39,422 bases of DNA. It comes from Armatimonadota bacterium. GTDB lineage: Bacteria; Armatimonadota; Fimbriimonadia; Fimbriimonadales; ATM1. Location of the stretch: NCBI GenBank assembly GCA_022567555.1, contig JADFGT010000015.1, positions 1 through 39,422 of the forward strand, in the 5' to 3' direction. The position numbers were made by a program, and so were the translations under genes. The notes under the pieces are model-generated. The model was not told where the DNA came from, searched no databases, and saw nothing but the letters and a program-made list of their open reading frames with translations. Positions 25,562 through 32,818 of the stretch are shown in pieces. Each line of letters opens with the position of its first letter. Positions within the stretch are counted from its first letter, which is position 1.

Positions 25562-25847
25562 GGCTTTCGCAACTCTCACTAAGCCTCCGGGCGAACCCGT
25601 CGGCTCCGCTTGATTCGCTCTGCCCTGACCCTGCGAGTCGCCTTCGAATCGGCAGAAGCCTCGTTGCGAGGCTCCCGCCGGTCCCGCTTCTCCGCAACCG
25701 AACATGCTCGGCTTTAGATCCGCTGTTCCCAACTTGCGCCGGGAAGGCTTCGCAATTCTCACTGAGCGTCCGGGTTGCCCCGGCTGCTGCGGCTTGATTC
25801 GCTCTACCCCGGCTCTTGCGAACCGCCTTGGGTCCGGCAGAAGCCTC
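25562..25847. repeat. Two imperfect direct repeats of about 100 bases, period about 184
   Basis: Unit 1 (25562-25662) and unit 2 (25746-25847) share TTCGCAA.TCTCACT.AGC, GCTTGATTCGCTCT and GGCAGAAGCCTC in the same order. The offset between them grows from 183 to 185 through two single-base indels. Unit 1 ends in a perfect hairpin (AGCCTCG/CGAGGCT, 25657-25673). Confidence 0.7.
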
Positions 25848-25913
25848 TGAATATAATATAACACAGATTTTCAGAAATGGAAAAAGTTTTTTTGAGAAAA
25901 TGCAGTTTCTTTT

Positions 25914-25947
25914 CGTATGGACGTAATTTCCACTCGTTTTCCATACG
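25914..25947. repeat. 8-bp inverted repeat in AT-rich patch
   Basis: CGTATGGA at 25914-25921 and TCCATACG at 25940-25947 flank an 18-base spacer within DNA much richer in A+T than the surroundings. It is directly followed by TTTTCCACA (25948-25956). Confidence 0.5.
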
Positions 25948-26235
25948 TTTTCCACAAGGGCCGTAAAGGAGACAGATGGATAGGGCCTTTCGGCGAGCGC
26001 CATGGCGACCCGCCGGCCGCTGAGGATTCCGACCCAGCGGCTGTCTTCCCATGGGCCAAGAGCGTCCCAAAGCGGCGGATGACGCTATGCCGATACGGTT
26101 CGTCGGTCTCGGCCGGAGCCTTCCTCATTCCCTCATTGCCGGGGTTGGCCGCCACCTCGCCGAGTGGCGCGGGTCGGCGCGGCGTTTTGCGGCGGGCCGC
26201 CGTCCTTACCGTGATTGCCCAATACGGAGGTGCCC

Positions 26236-26508
26236 ATGGCTTGCCTGGACGGCGACCTGTGGAGATTCAACGTCGTCAAGATCACGATCGTGGACGTCAC
26301 GGAAGACTATCGCACGATGCAGGACCCTCTTCCTGCGATCCTCTACCCGATCCTCAAGGAGGTCTGGCTGCCCAAGCACCGCCTCCAGGAGCGACTTCTC
26401 GCCGAACCGCTCCTCTCCGGTTATCAGTACGACCGGCATGAGGGACAGTCCGACCCTCCGGAAGAGGAGCACTGGTACGTAGGCGTTGTAAGCAAGCGGC
26501 TCTCCTGA
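26236..26508 (+). CDS. Small conserved-looking protein of unknown function
   Basis: A 90-residue protein. ATG 26236 is fixed by GGAGG at 26226-26230 with 5-base spacing. The product (MACLDGDLWRFNVVKITIVD..., ending EEEHWYVGVVSKRLS) is acidic in its C-terminal half, has no signal peptide or membrane span, and carries no motif I know. Good codon use and the strong ribosome site support a real gene. It converges on hslV with a GC-rich hairpin between them. Confidence 0.6.
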   Translation: MACLDGDLWRFNVVKITIVDVTEDYRTMQDPLPAILYPILKEVWLPKHRLQERLLAEPLLSGYQYDRHEGQSDPPEEEHWYVGVVSKRLS

Positions 26509-26518
26509 ACGCCGGTCT

Positions 26519-26539
26519 CCCGCCCGGAGCGCGGGCGGG
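26519..26539. terminator. GC-rich hairpin between convergent genes
   Basis: CCCGCCCG (26519-26526) and CGGGCGGG (26532-26539) form a perfect 8-bp stem with a 5-base loop, in the 43-base gap between the convergent small gene and hslV. It could serve both directions. There is no T-tract on the + strand side, so termination efficiency is uncertain. Confidence 0.55.
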
Positions 26540-26551
26540 CGGGCCTGCTCC

Positions 26552-27085
26552 TTATATCGTTTCCACTACGATCTCGTCGTTCGTGTAGATGCAGATCTCG
26601 CTCGCCAGTCGTAAACTCTCGGTGGCGACCTCCTCGGCGGAGAGGCCGGTGTGCCTGATCAGCGCCCGCGCCGCCGCCAGCGCATACGGCCCGCCGGAGC
26701 CGATCCCGGCTATGCCGTCGTCCGGTTCGATGACGTTGCCGTCACCCGACACGAGCAGCAGCGTTCCCGGCTCGGCCACAAGCAGCATCGCGTTCAGGTG
26801 CCGAAGCAGGCGGTCCGTGCGCCAGTCCTTCGCGAACTCCACGGCTGCGCGCTTCAGGCTGCTGCTATATTTCTCCAACTTCTGCTCGAAGCGGTCCTGC
26901 AGCGCCTGCGCGTCCGCCACGCTGCCGGCGAAGCCGGCGAGCACCTTATCCCCGGCCATGCGGCGCACCTTTCGCGCCAAGTGCTTGACCACCGTGCCGC
27001 CCTCGCCCAAAGTCACCTGACCGTCGGCGGCGATCGCCACCTTTCCGTCGCGCATAACACCCAGCACAGTTGTTGACAAAAGCAT
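26552..27085 (-). CDS. hslV: HslV (ClpQ) proteasome-like peptidase subunit
   Basis: A 177-residue protein from ATG 27083-27085. The family core is clear: [53 protein letters not shown] and [15 protein letters not shown]. HslV forms double hexamers that degrade proteins fed by the HslU ATPase, with an N-terminal Thr as nucleophile. Here the Thr follows MLLS, so about four residues must be removed to free it, rather than Met alone as in E. coli. HslU is not in this window, unlike the usual hslVU operon. It is divergent from the histidine kinase with only about 44 bases between. Confidence 0.92.
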   Translation of the reverse strand: MLLSTTVLGVMRDGKVAIAADGQVTLGEGGTVVKHLARKVRRMAGDKVLAGFAGSVADAQALQDRFEQKLEKYSSSLKRAAVEFAKDWRTDRLLRHLNAMLLVAEPGTLLLVSGDGNVIEPDDGIAGIGSGGPYALAAARALIRHTGLSAEEVATESLRLASEICIYTNDEIVVETI

Positions 27086-27129
27086 CCGGGGCGATTCTAC
27101 CGCCCGGCTCCCGGTGCCAGAATGCAGCC

Positions 27130-28380
27130 GTGGCGCGAATGCCGGATGCCCGACGCCTGCGTAACTTCGCCTCGTTCGCCGGGGCGCTCGTTCTGATCGC
27201 TCTGGCGGTCGGACTGTTCGGCAACGCGTCCGGCGGCTTATGGCTGGCGGTCGGGGCCCTTTGCGCCTCGCTGGCGATGCTGGGTGTGGTCTGGCGCCTC
27301 GCCGCTGTCGCCCAAGAATGGCTTCGCGAGCTGCGCTCGACACGCTCCGAACTCAAACGCACTTTGCAGCGCGCCACGCGTGCCCAGAACCTTCTTCGGT
27401 CCCTTACGGACCGCCTTGAGACACCGATCTTCATCTGCGACTCTCAGGGCGCGGTCCGCTTCTCAAACGCGGCCGCCCGAAGTATGTTCGACTTTGACGA
27501 CCCGGTCGGCCGCTCTCTATTGGAGGTGACGCTCTCTTACGACTTGCAGCAGTTCTTGGCCGAAGGCGGCCCCGGTTCGCCTCGCACTGCGGAGATCTCC
27601 CTAAGCCACCCGGAGGAACGTGTGGTCCGAGCAGCGACCTGGAGCGCTGAAGCCGAGCCGGAGACGGTCTTCGTGGCGTTGCATGACCTGACGGAACTGC
27701 GGCGGCTCGAAATCGTCAGAAGCGACTTTGTGGCGAACGTAAGCCACGAACTGCGAACCCCTATGGCCGCGATCAGGGCCATGACCGAGACGATCCTCGA
27801 CGACCAGACACTGGCAGATGACACCCGGGGCGATTATCTGAACAAGATCATCAGCGAAGTGGACCGGCTCACCCTCCTGTCCGACGACCTCCTGGCGCTC
27901 TCGGCCGCCGAATCGAAGCCGGCGGAGAAGCAAGAGGTGGACCTCGTGCAGATCGTTCGCTCCGTCGTCCAGCAGACCGAGCCGCATATCAGAGACCGTA
28001 GCCTGAGCCTGAATCTTGAACTGCCCGAAGACATGGCAATCCACGGCGATGGAGCGCAGCTGATCCAGGTTGTCATGAACCTGATGAGCAACGCCATTCG
28101 TTACACTGAGGAAGGCTCAATTACCGTGAGCCTGCGACAAAAGGACGGAGAGGCGCTCCTGGAGGTCCGCGATACGGGCATCGGCATTCCGAGCGAGCAC
28201 CTGCCCCGAATCTTCGAGCGCTTCTACCGCGTAGACCGAGCGCGCTCCCGCGCAACCGGCGGCACCGGCCTGGGACTCAGCATCGTCCGCCACATCGTGG
28301 AGGCGCACGGCGGCCGGGTGGAAGTGGAAAGCGAACTGAACGTGGGCAGCACCTTCCGTGTGCTGCTTCCGATTCGCTAA
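27130..28380 (+). CDS. PhoR-like membrane sensor histidine kinase
   Basis: A protein of about 416 residues from GTG 27130 (ATG 27139 also possible). Two close hydrophobic segments ([19 protein letters not shown] and [19 protein letters not shown]) form a short membrane hairpin with almost no periplasmic loop. A PAS domain follows ([20 protein letters not shown]), then the HisKA box [20 protein letters not shown] with the phosphorylated His, and the ATPase boxes N ([13 protein letters not shown]), G1 (VRDTGIGIP), F ([10 protein letters not shown]) and G2 ([10 protein letters not shown]). No response regulator is adjacent. Lacking a large sensor loop, it may sense through the PAS domain or a partner protein. 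Its stop overlaps the convergent anti-sigma gene by 4 bases. Confidence 0.9.
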   Translation: MARMPDARRLRNFASFAGALVLIALAVGLFGNASGGLWLAVGALCASLAMLGVVWRLAAVAQEWLRELRSTRSELKRTLQRATRAQNLLRSLTDRLETPIFICDSQGAVRFSNAAARSMFDFDDPVGRSLLEVTLSYDLQQFLAEGGPGSPRTAEISLSHPEERVVRAATWSAEAEPETVFVALHDLTELRRLEIVRSDFVANVSHELRTPMAAIRAMTETILDDQTLADDTRGDYLNKIISEVDRLTLLSDDLLALSAAESKPAEKQEVDLVQIVRSVVQQTEPHIRDRSLSLNLELPEDMAIHGDGAQLIQVVMNLMSNAIRYTEEGSITVSLRQKDGEALLEVRDTGIGIPSEHLPRIFERFYRVDRARSRATGGTGLGLSIVRHIVEAHGGRVEVESELNVGSTFRVLLPIR

Positions 28381-28589
28381 ACCGAGCCGTTCAGGGCCCG
28401 GTGGAGGCGCGGCCGCAGACCGAGCGGCGGCTTCGGGGCCGGCTCGCATGCGCACGCTTCGTCGAACCGCTTGAGTTCAAGCAGCAGTTGGCGGCAATGC
28501 GGGCACGAGGCCAGGTGCTGCCGCACGCGAAATGCGGGCCGCCTGTGAAGGACGGCGTCGAGTTCTCGCTGAACGTCTCTGCAACTCAA
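28377..28589 (-). CDS. Zinc-finger (zf-HC2) anti-sigma factor
   Basis: A 70-residue protein from a TTG at 28587-28589, preceded by GGAGAG about 7 bases upstream. MSCRDVQRELDAVL followed by QHLASCPHCRQLLLELKRFD is the zinc-binding anti-sigma domain (H...C..C, with Cys3 as the probable fourth ligand). It has no transmembrane segment, so it would act in the cytoplasm, possibly as a redox- or metal-responsive partner. It follows the sigma factor by 24 bases on the same strand, the standard sigma/anti-sigma order. Confidence 0.8.
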   Translation of the reverse strand: MSCRDVQRELDAVLHRRPAFRVRQHLASCPHCRQLLLELKRFDEACACEPAPKPPLGLRPRLHRALNGSV

Positions 28590-28613
28590 ATCGGGCTCTC
28601 CGCCGCGAATGGG

Positions 28614-29204
28614 CTATGCGCCCAACGCGACGTCATCGAGGTTACGATTCGTCTCCATAATCGGTTGCAGTTCGCGCCGCAGGATCGCCCGCGCGCGGAA
28701 CAGCCAGCTCTTTATCGTGCCTTCCGGCGCTCCGACCACCTCGGCGATCTCCTCCACGTCCATCTGCTCGTAATGCCTTAGCACGATGATGCGGCGGTAC
28801 CGCTCGGGGAGGCGCCGGATGGCGCTCCGTATGGTGCGCTGCAGTTCGGCCTGCTCGGCGGCGGCCTGCGGGCGCTCGCCGCCCTCCAGCATGTAGGCAT
28901 GCTTCTCCAGCGAATCGTCGCTCCGGTGCCTGCCTCGGGCGATGTCAATGCACGCGTTCCCGCAGATGCGAGACAGCCAGGGGCGGAAAGGCCTGGAGGT
29001 GTCGAATTCGCCGATGGAGCGATGCGCCTTCATGAACGCTATCTGCGTGGCGTCCGCGGCATCGTCCGGATTGCCCAGCATTCGGTAGGCGTGGGCGTAG
29101 ACGCCGCGATAGTGGCGGTCCACGATCGCGTCGAACGACTCGCGGCAGCCCCGGGCCGCCCGCTCGACTAACTCTCTCTCGGTGTATGTGAGTGTGCTGG
29201 TCAT
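28614..29204 (-). CDS. ECF-type RNA polymerase sigma factor (RpoE-like)
   Basis: A 196-residue protein from ATG 29202-29204, chosen for the strong GGAGGAGAG just upstream; the longer frame from 29243 is not needed. Region 2 is RESFDAIVDRHYRGVYAHAY with MLGNPDDAADATQIAFMKAH and the RPWLSRICGNACID segment; region 4 is LPERYRRIIVLRHYEQMDVE with EIAEVVGAPEGTIKSWLFRA. It would direct RNA polymerase to a small regulon and be held inactive by the downstream zinc-finger protein. Confidence 0.93.
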   Translation of the reverse strand: MTSTLTYTERELVERAARGCRESFDAIVDRHYRGVYAHAYRMLGNPDDAADATQIAFMKAHRSIGEFDTSRPFRPWLSRICGNACIDIARGRHRSDDSLEKHAYMLEGGERPQAAAEQAELQRTIRSAIRRLPERYRRIIVLRHYEQMDVEEIAEVVGAPEGTIKSWLFRARAILRRELQPIMETNRNLDDVALGA

Positions 29205-29241
29205 CTTTCTCTCCTCCCCGCCGATGGGGAACGACGTATCC

Positions 29242-29271
29242 ATTGTAGGCTAAATCTTCAAGGCCTGTCTA
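29242..29271 (-). promoter_or_regulatory. Candidate sigma-70-type promoter of the ECF sigma gene
   Basis: Read on the - strand, TAGACA (29266-29271) and TACAAT (29242-29247) are separated by 18 bases, each one base from consensus. The box pair lies about 40 bases upstream of the sigma-factor start. Confidence 0.5.
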
Positions 29272-29274
29272 CAG

Positions 29275-29309
29275 ATCTCTTAGGATATAGGCCTTTAGAC
29301 CTAAGAGAT
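29275..29309. repeat. Perfect 10-bp inverted repeat upstream of the sigma-factor promoter
   Basis: ATCTCTTAGG (29275-29284) and CCTAAGAGAT (29300-29309) surround a 15-base centre that itself contains AGGCCT. It lies between the end of the relE-like gene and the sigma-factor promoter. It may be an operator for the sigma gene or a terminator of the toxin operon; there is no T-tract. Confidence 0.65.
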
Positions 29310-29386
29310 ATTGGTAATGGATCAGTTTGAGCCTTGAGATTCTTGAAGTTCGACCTCAATAATCACGGAACCAGGAGAGAGACGCG

Positions 29387-29677
29387 CTAAGGGTGCTTCG
29401 TGATCGCAACCACTGTGATCTCGCCCCTCTCAGGGCCGTAGTGCCAGAAAACCCTAAACGCAGCAGGAGTCTTGTTCTCGGCGTAAGATTCCCAGATTCT
29501 CTCCCCATCAACATCGTCCAACGCTTCGTAACGGTGCGAGTGGAGCACGGGGTGTTTCGGGTTAGTCTCCAGTTTGCCCAAGCAGGACAGCACCTTCCGG
29601 TGCTTTCTCTTGTCGGCCCTCTCAAGCGCGGCCAACTGCTCCTCTGCCTCAGGCTGGAAGAGGAGAGAGAACGACAT
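29387..29677 (-). CDS. RelE/ParE-superfamily toxin
   Basis: A 96-residue protein with the RelE-type layout: FSLLFQPEAEEQLAALERAD, a helical KRKHRKVLSCLGKLETNP, then SHRYEAL and the C-terminal strands RIWESYAENKTPAAFRVFW and GEITVVAITKHP. RelE toxins cut ribosome-bound mRNA and ParE relatives poison gyrase; this sequence does not decide which. The ATG overlaps the antitoxin stop by one base (TAATG), so the two are translationally coupled in antitoxin-first order. Confidence 0.8.
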   Translation of the reverse strand: MSFSLLFQPEAEEQLAALERADKRKHRKVLSCLGKLETNPKHPVLHSHRYEALDDVDGERIWESYAENKTPAAFRVFWHYGPERGEITVVAITKHP

Positions 29678-29955
29678 TAGTCTAATTCGTCGTCTGCGTG
29701 TTCAGCGAAGGAGCCCAACTGGCGTCCCCGGCCGGCCTTAGATTGCTCGATGCCACGCCGGACGCTGGCCAGCGCCTCGGGGTTCTTCAACAGCCAAGCC
29801 TCCCGTTCGTGGACATGGGCCCGGGCCGAGAGGAGGATGTCGCCGTTTGACCGGTGGCGGACAGCGTAGAGTTTCCGGGCAAACTTCTTGCCCAGAACGA
29901 GCCGACCAGACTTGTCTACCGTCTTCAACTCGTCGTATTCCTGTGGGGCGCTCAT
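29677..29955 (-). CDS. AbrB/RelB-like antitoxin
   Basis: A 92-residue protein. The N-terminus (LKTVDKSGRLVLGKKFARKL) is a swapped-hairpin AbrB-type DNA-binding pattern, and the C-terminal part (WLLKNPEALASVRRGIEQSK) is the helical toxin-binding region common in RelB-type antitoxins. GAGGAG lies upstream of ATG 29953-29955. A palindrome-flanked promoter sits directly before it, consistent with self-repression. Confidence 0.75.
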   Translation of the reverse strand: MSAPQEYDELKTVDKSGRLVLGKKFARKLYAVRHRSNGDILLSARAHVHEREAWLLKNPEALASVRRGIEQSKAGRGRQLGSFAEHADDELD

Positions 29956-29969
29956 CGTATACTCCTCGG

Positions 29970-30025
29970 CAGGATGGCATTATGCCTATCTGCCACATTC
30001 ATTATAGACGCATAATGCCATCCTG
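29970..30025 (-). promoter_or_regulatory. Operator-promoter of the antitoxin/toxin operon
   Basis: CAGGATGGCATTATGC (29970-29985) and GCATAATGCCATCCTG (30010-30025) are perfect 16-bp inverted copies, 24 bases apart. Each also contains its own small palindrome (GGCATTATGCC on the left, GCATAATGC on the right). Between them, on the - strand, is a consensus TATAAT (30001-30006). Binding of antitoxin dimers to both sites would bracket the -10 box and silence the operon. Confidence 0.75.
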
Positions 30026-30174
30026 GTTATCCCAAAACCCCATAAACCTCGCCAGATGTCTCAAAACCCAGTATTATTGCGGGCTCTACCTCAATATCCC
30101 GATCACGTCCTCAATGCTCCAAGCCCGCACAGAGGCCGCTGCCGTGACCGCCGAATGCGTGCCACACTGGCGCA
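30026..30174. other. Short intergenic region
   Basis: I see no gene, terminator or repeat here beyond the flanking operator. Confidence 0.35.
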
Positions 30175-30405
30175 GTGCCTAAGCGGTCAAGAAAGCGCGA
30201 CCTCAACGTGACCGCTGCCGAAATCGTGCGGGACGCCACATCCGAAGAGCCTGACGAGCAGGAGACGCCGGAAAAGGACCCTGCGGCAGTCTCACTCGGG
30301 CGTCGGGGCGGCAAGAAGGGCGGAAAGGCCAGAGCCGCGATTGTGGCGGGTCTGGTGGAGGGCAACAGTATTCGGGCGACCGCCCGAATGACGAGGGCGG
30401 CGTGA
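30175..30405 (+). pseudogene. Chimeric small ORF: basic KGGKARA protein fused to a transposase-like helix-turn-helix fragment
   Basis: A 76-codon frame from GTG 30175. The first two thirds (MPKRSRKRDLNVTAAEIV..., AAVSLGRRGGKKGGKARAA) match a type of small basic protein whose usual ending is a helix such as a LSPE-R-EIAKKAA-ARW segment. Here that ending is replaced by IVAGLVEGNSIRATARMTRA, which resembles the N-terminal helix-turn-helix of IS1-type transposases (..LVEGNSIRATARMTG...). The frame stops soon after. I read this as a junction between a host gene and a transposase remnant, so it is probably not functional. Confidence 0.5.
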
Positions 30406-30437
30406 AGAGAATCGGAGGGTGGCAATAGGGCCTGCGC

Positions 30438-30443
30438 TATAAT
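30438..30443 (+). promoter_or_regulatory. Candidate -10 box for the homogentisate dioxygenase gene
   Basis: A TATAAT hexamer 24 bases before the start codon of the dioxygenase gene. No convincing -35 is seen. An AAGGAGG ribosome site (30455-30461) follows. Confidence 0.4.
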
Positions 30444-30467
30444 CCTGCAAGCCTGAAGGAGGCAGAC

Positions 30468-31625
30468 ATGCCGCGCTACGTCGCACTCGGGAAACTTCCG
30501 CCTAAGCGCCACATCCAGTTCCGCAAGCCCGACGGGGGTCTGTACGCAGAGGAGGTCTTCGGAACCAAAGGTTTCGTCGGTATCCAGAGCATCCTGTATC
30601 ACATCAACCCGCCCACGCGCGTGAGTGGATGGCAAGCGAAGGGGTGCGTGCAGCCGCACTTCGTGGACCATGAACCGATACGCCATAGGCACCTCACGAC
30701 GGCGAAGATGAAACCGTGCGGCGACCCGATCAGCGGCCGGGTCGCCTTGTTCGGAAACTCCGACGTCGTCTGGCAGATGTGCCTCCCAGCGGAGCAGATG
30801 GAGCATTTCTTCAAGAACGCCGACGGCGACGAACTGATATTCATTCACGAAGGGAGCGGGGCGCTGGAATCGCAGTTCGGCACCGTGCCATACAAGCCGG
30901 GCGACTATTTGATGGTCCCTCGCGGAACGGTCTACAAACTGAACATGGACGAAACGCCGCAGCGTATGATCGTGATCCTCGCGTTTTCGCACATCGAAAC
31001 GCCCAGGCGATATCGCAACGAATACGGCCAGTTCTTGGAGCACTCCCCGTTTTGCGAACGCGACATGCGGCCGCCGAGCGAACTGAAAACACATGATGAA
31101 AAGGGCGAGTACAAGGTGTTGGTCCGCGCCCGGGGGGAACTGACGGAATACACTTACGACTACCACCCTCTCGACGTAGCAGGTTGGGACGGATTCGTAT
31201 ATCCGTGGGCGTTCAGCATAAACGACTTCAGCCCGATTACCGGCAAGGTTCACATGCCGCCTCCGATTCACCAGAACTTTCAGGCGAACAACTTCGTGGT
31301 GTGCAGTTTCTGTCCGCGCGCGCTCGACTACCATCCGGAAGCCATACCGGTTCCGTATAGCCATTCGAACGTGGACAGCGACGAGGTTCTTTACTACGTA
31401 AACCGCAGGTTTGGATCGCGAAAGGGCATCGAGGAAGGCTCCATCACGCTGCATCCGTCCGGCATCCCGCACGGCCCTCAGCCCGGCGTGACCGAGGCGT
31501 CTCTGGGCGCCACCAAGACCGAAGAACTCGCAGTGATGCTGGACACGTTCCGGCCCCTGAAACTGACCCGCGAAGCGCTGGAGATAGAGGACGAGAGTTA
31601 CTGGAAGAGTTGGAAGGGGGATTGA
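30468..31625 (+). CDS. hmgA: Homogentisate 1,2-dioxygenase
   Basis: A 385-residue cupin-fold enzyme that opens the ring of homogentisate to maleylacetoacetate in tyrosine/phenylalanine breakdown, using Fe(II). Family landmarks are a cupin strand block (GDELIFIHEGSGALESQFG, then YKPGDYLMVPRGTVYKL), DVAGWDGFVYPWAFSINDF, a FCPRALDYHPEAIPVPYSHS block and SITLHPSGIPHGPQPG with the metal-binding region. It is shorter than the roughly 430-residue proteobacterial enzyme, as in many other bacterial homologues. A strong AAGGAGG precedes ATG 30468. The partner genes (fumarylacetoacetase, isomerase, HPD) are not in this window. Confidence 0.9.
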   Translation: MPRYVALGKLPPKRHIQFRKPDGGLYAEEVFGTKGFVGIQSILYHINPPTRVSGWQAKGCVQPHFVDHEPIRHRHLTTAKMKPCGDPISGRVALFGNSDVVWQMCLPAEQMEHFFKNADGDELIFIHEGSGALESQFGTVPYKPGDYLMVPRGTVYKLNMDETPQRMIVILAFSHIETPRRYRNEYGQFLEHSPFCERDMRPPSELKTHDEKGEYKVLVRARGELTEYTYDYHPLDVAGWDGFVYPWAFSINDFSPITGKVHMPPPIHQNFQANNFVVCSFCPRALDYHPEAIPVPYSHSNVDSDEVLYYVNRRFGSRKGIEEGSITLHPSGIPHGPQPGVTEASLGATKTEELAVMLDTFRPLKLTREALEIEDESYWKSWKGD

Positions 31626-31885
31626 TTTCGGATCCGGGTTCTGCTGCGCCCGCCACCGCCTCGGCCAGGAGAGGCGCCGTCCCTGGCTGAGCGCTCACCA
31701 CAGGTTGGGCCGAGGGGGCTGAAACCGGGCGGGCGCCCGCCTATGTGGGCCGGGCCCACGGCCACAGTCTGCTTTGGTCCCCCACAACCGGCCCAGACTC
31801 CATGAGACCCCTCGTGCGAGATGCCGATACTTGAAGGATAGATGGGTCTCTCCGCGGGCGGCTCAGCGTGGGGCGGTGACGCCGC
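31626..31885. other. Intergenic region with two strong GC hairpins
   Basis: About 260 bases without a supportable gene. GGCGGGC/GCCCGCC (31728-31741) and GTGGGCC/GGCCCAC around a single central G (31745-31759) are adjacent perfect palindromes. They may terminate the dioxygenase transcript, though without a T-tract, or structure the leader of motA. No known riboswitch signature was recognised. Confidence 0.45.
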
Positions 31886-32743
31886 ATGCTGATTGTTGGC
31901 CTCGTAGTCGTGATGGGCGCCGTGATCGGCGGCTTCATGATGGCCGGCGGTCACATCATGGTGCTGGTCCAGGTGGCCGAGTTCGTCATCATCGGGGGCG
32001 CCGCCCTGGGCGCCATTCTCGTCGGCAACCCGCCCTCGTTCTTACGCGACATCATGCGCGAGACGACGGCGCTGCTCAAGCCGAGCACCTACACAAAGGA
32101 GTCCTACCTGACCCTTTTCAGGATGCTTTTCACGATGTTCAACCTGGCCCGGCGAGACGGCCTGTTGGCGCTGGAGAGCCACGCGGAACACCCCGAAGAC
32201 AGCGAGATCTATAGGATGTGCCCCGACCTATTAGAGAACACAAGCGCACTCTTGTTCATCAGCGACACGAGCAAGGTAATGCTCACAGGCGCGGTCGGCC
32301 CGCATGACCTGATGGAGATGATGGAGATCGACCTTGAGGTTTTCGAACATGAGCAGGACCGAGTTGCCCACGTGATGCAGACCACGGCCGACGCCATGCC
32401 CGGTTTCGGCATCGTCGCGGCCGTGCTCGGCATTATCGTCACTATGGCGTCCATCGGAGGGAACCCCGCCGAAATCGGCGCCCACATAGCAGCGGCGCTG
32501 GTCGGCACGATGCTCGGCGTTCTGCTCTGCTATGGCGTGTTCGGTCCAATCGCGTCGGCAATGGTGAAGCGAAACAAGGCTGGGCTCCAGTATATGCACT
32601 GCATCCGTTACGCCCTCTTCAGTTTTGCCCGTGGTGAGAGCCCGATAACTTGCATAGAGTTCGGCCGCCGCAATGTGGAACCGGACGTGCGGCCCAGTTT
32701 CACCGAGATGGAGATCCACGTGCGGCAGAGGGACGTCGCCTAA
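31886..32743 (+). CDS. motA: Flagellar motor stator protein MotA
   Basis: A 285-residue MotA of normal length. Two N-terminal membrane spans (IVGLVVVMGAVIGGFMMAGG and VQVAEFVIIGGAALGAILVG) precede a cytoplasmic loop with the FRMLFTMFNLARRDGLLALE segment that contacts the rotor. Two further spans follow: MPGFGIVAAVLGIIVTMASI and HIAAALVGTMLGVLLCYGVF, each carrying a conserved Pro. MotA forms the ion-driven stator with MotB, encoded just downstream. No other flagellar gene lies in the window, so the pair may be a scattered motor locus. Confidence 0.93.
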   Translation: MLIVGLVVVMGAVIGGFMMAGGHIMVLVQVAEFVIIGGAALGAILVGNPPSFLRDIMRETTALLKPSTYTKESYLTLFRMLFTMFNLARRDGLLALESHAEHPEDSEIYRMCPDLLENTSALLFISDTSKVMLTGAVGPHDLMEMMEIDLEVFEHEQDRVAHVMQTTADAMPGFGIVAAVLGIIVTMASIGGNPAEIGAHIAAALVGTMLGVLLCYGVFGPIASAMVKRNKAGLQYMHCIRYALFSFARGESPITCIEFGRRNVEPDVRPSFTEMEIHVRQRDVA

Positions 32744-32764
32744 TGAAAGATTGCAGTCTGTAGT

Positions 32765-32810
32765 TTGTCGTTTGACGTTGTAGCAGCAAACGACAACCGC
32801 AAAACGACAA
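32765..32810. repeat. Perfect 10-bp hairpin with an extra direct copy between motA and motB
   Basis: TTGTCGTTTG (32765-32774) and CAAACGACAA (32787-32796) form a perfect hairpin with a 12-base loop; AAAACGACAA follows at 32801-32810 as an additional near-copy of the right arm. It lies between motA and motB, just before the motB start, and could affect relative translation of the two subunits. Confidence 0.65.
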
Positions 32811-32818
32811 GCGAAACC

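Larger units (their letters stand above)
25452..26235. other. Gene-poor stretch with repeats and an AT-rich patch
   Basis: Nearly 800 bases with no gene I can support. It holds two imperfect copies of an approximately 100-base unit (25562-25662 and 25746-25847), a hairpin at 25657-25673, an AT-rich patch at about 25848-25975, and then GC-rich DNA leading to the ribosome site of the next small gene. ORFs on both strands cross it without good start signals or recognisable domains. One - strand frame (25469-25864) reads through both units in phase except for single-base shifts, so a decayed coding repeat is possible. Confidence 0.55.

Noticed and set aside
25948-25956. TTTTCCACA, a DnaA-box consensus match in an AT-rich patch, as a possible replication origin
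   Set aside because: Only one full match, with no cluster of boxes and no dnaA, dnaN or similar gene nearby.
25917-26441. A 174-codon + strand ORF across the gene-poor stretch
   Set aside because: No ribosome site, low-quality composition, and it overlaps the better supported small gene at 26236-26508 in another frame.
30111-31472. A 453-codon - strand ORF opposite the homogentisate dioxygenase gene
   Set aside because: It is antisense to a clearly recognised gene, has no domain or ribosome site, and long antisense frames are expected in GC-rich DNA.
31626-31885. A possible riboswitch before motA
   Set aside because: The leader contains strong palindromes but I could not match it to any known riboswitch core.
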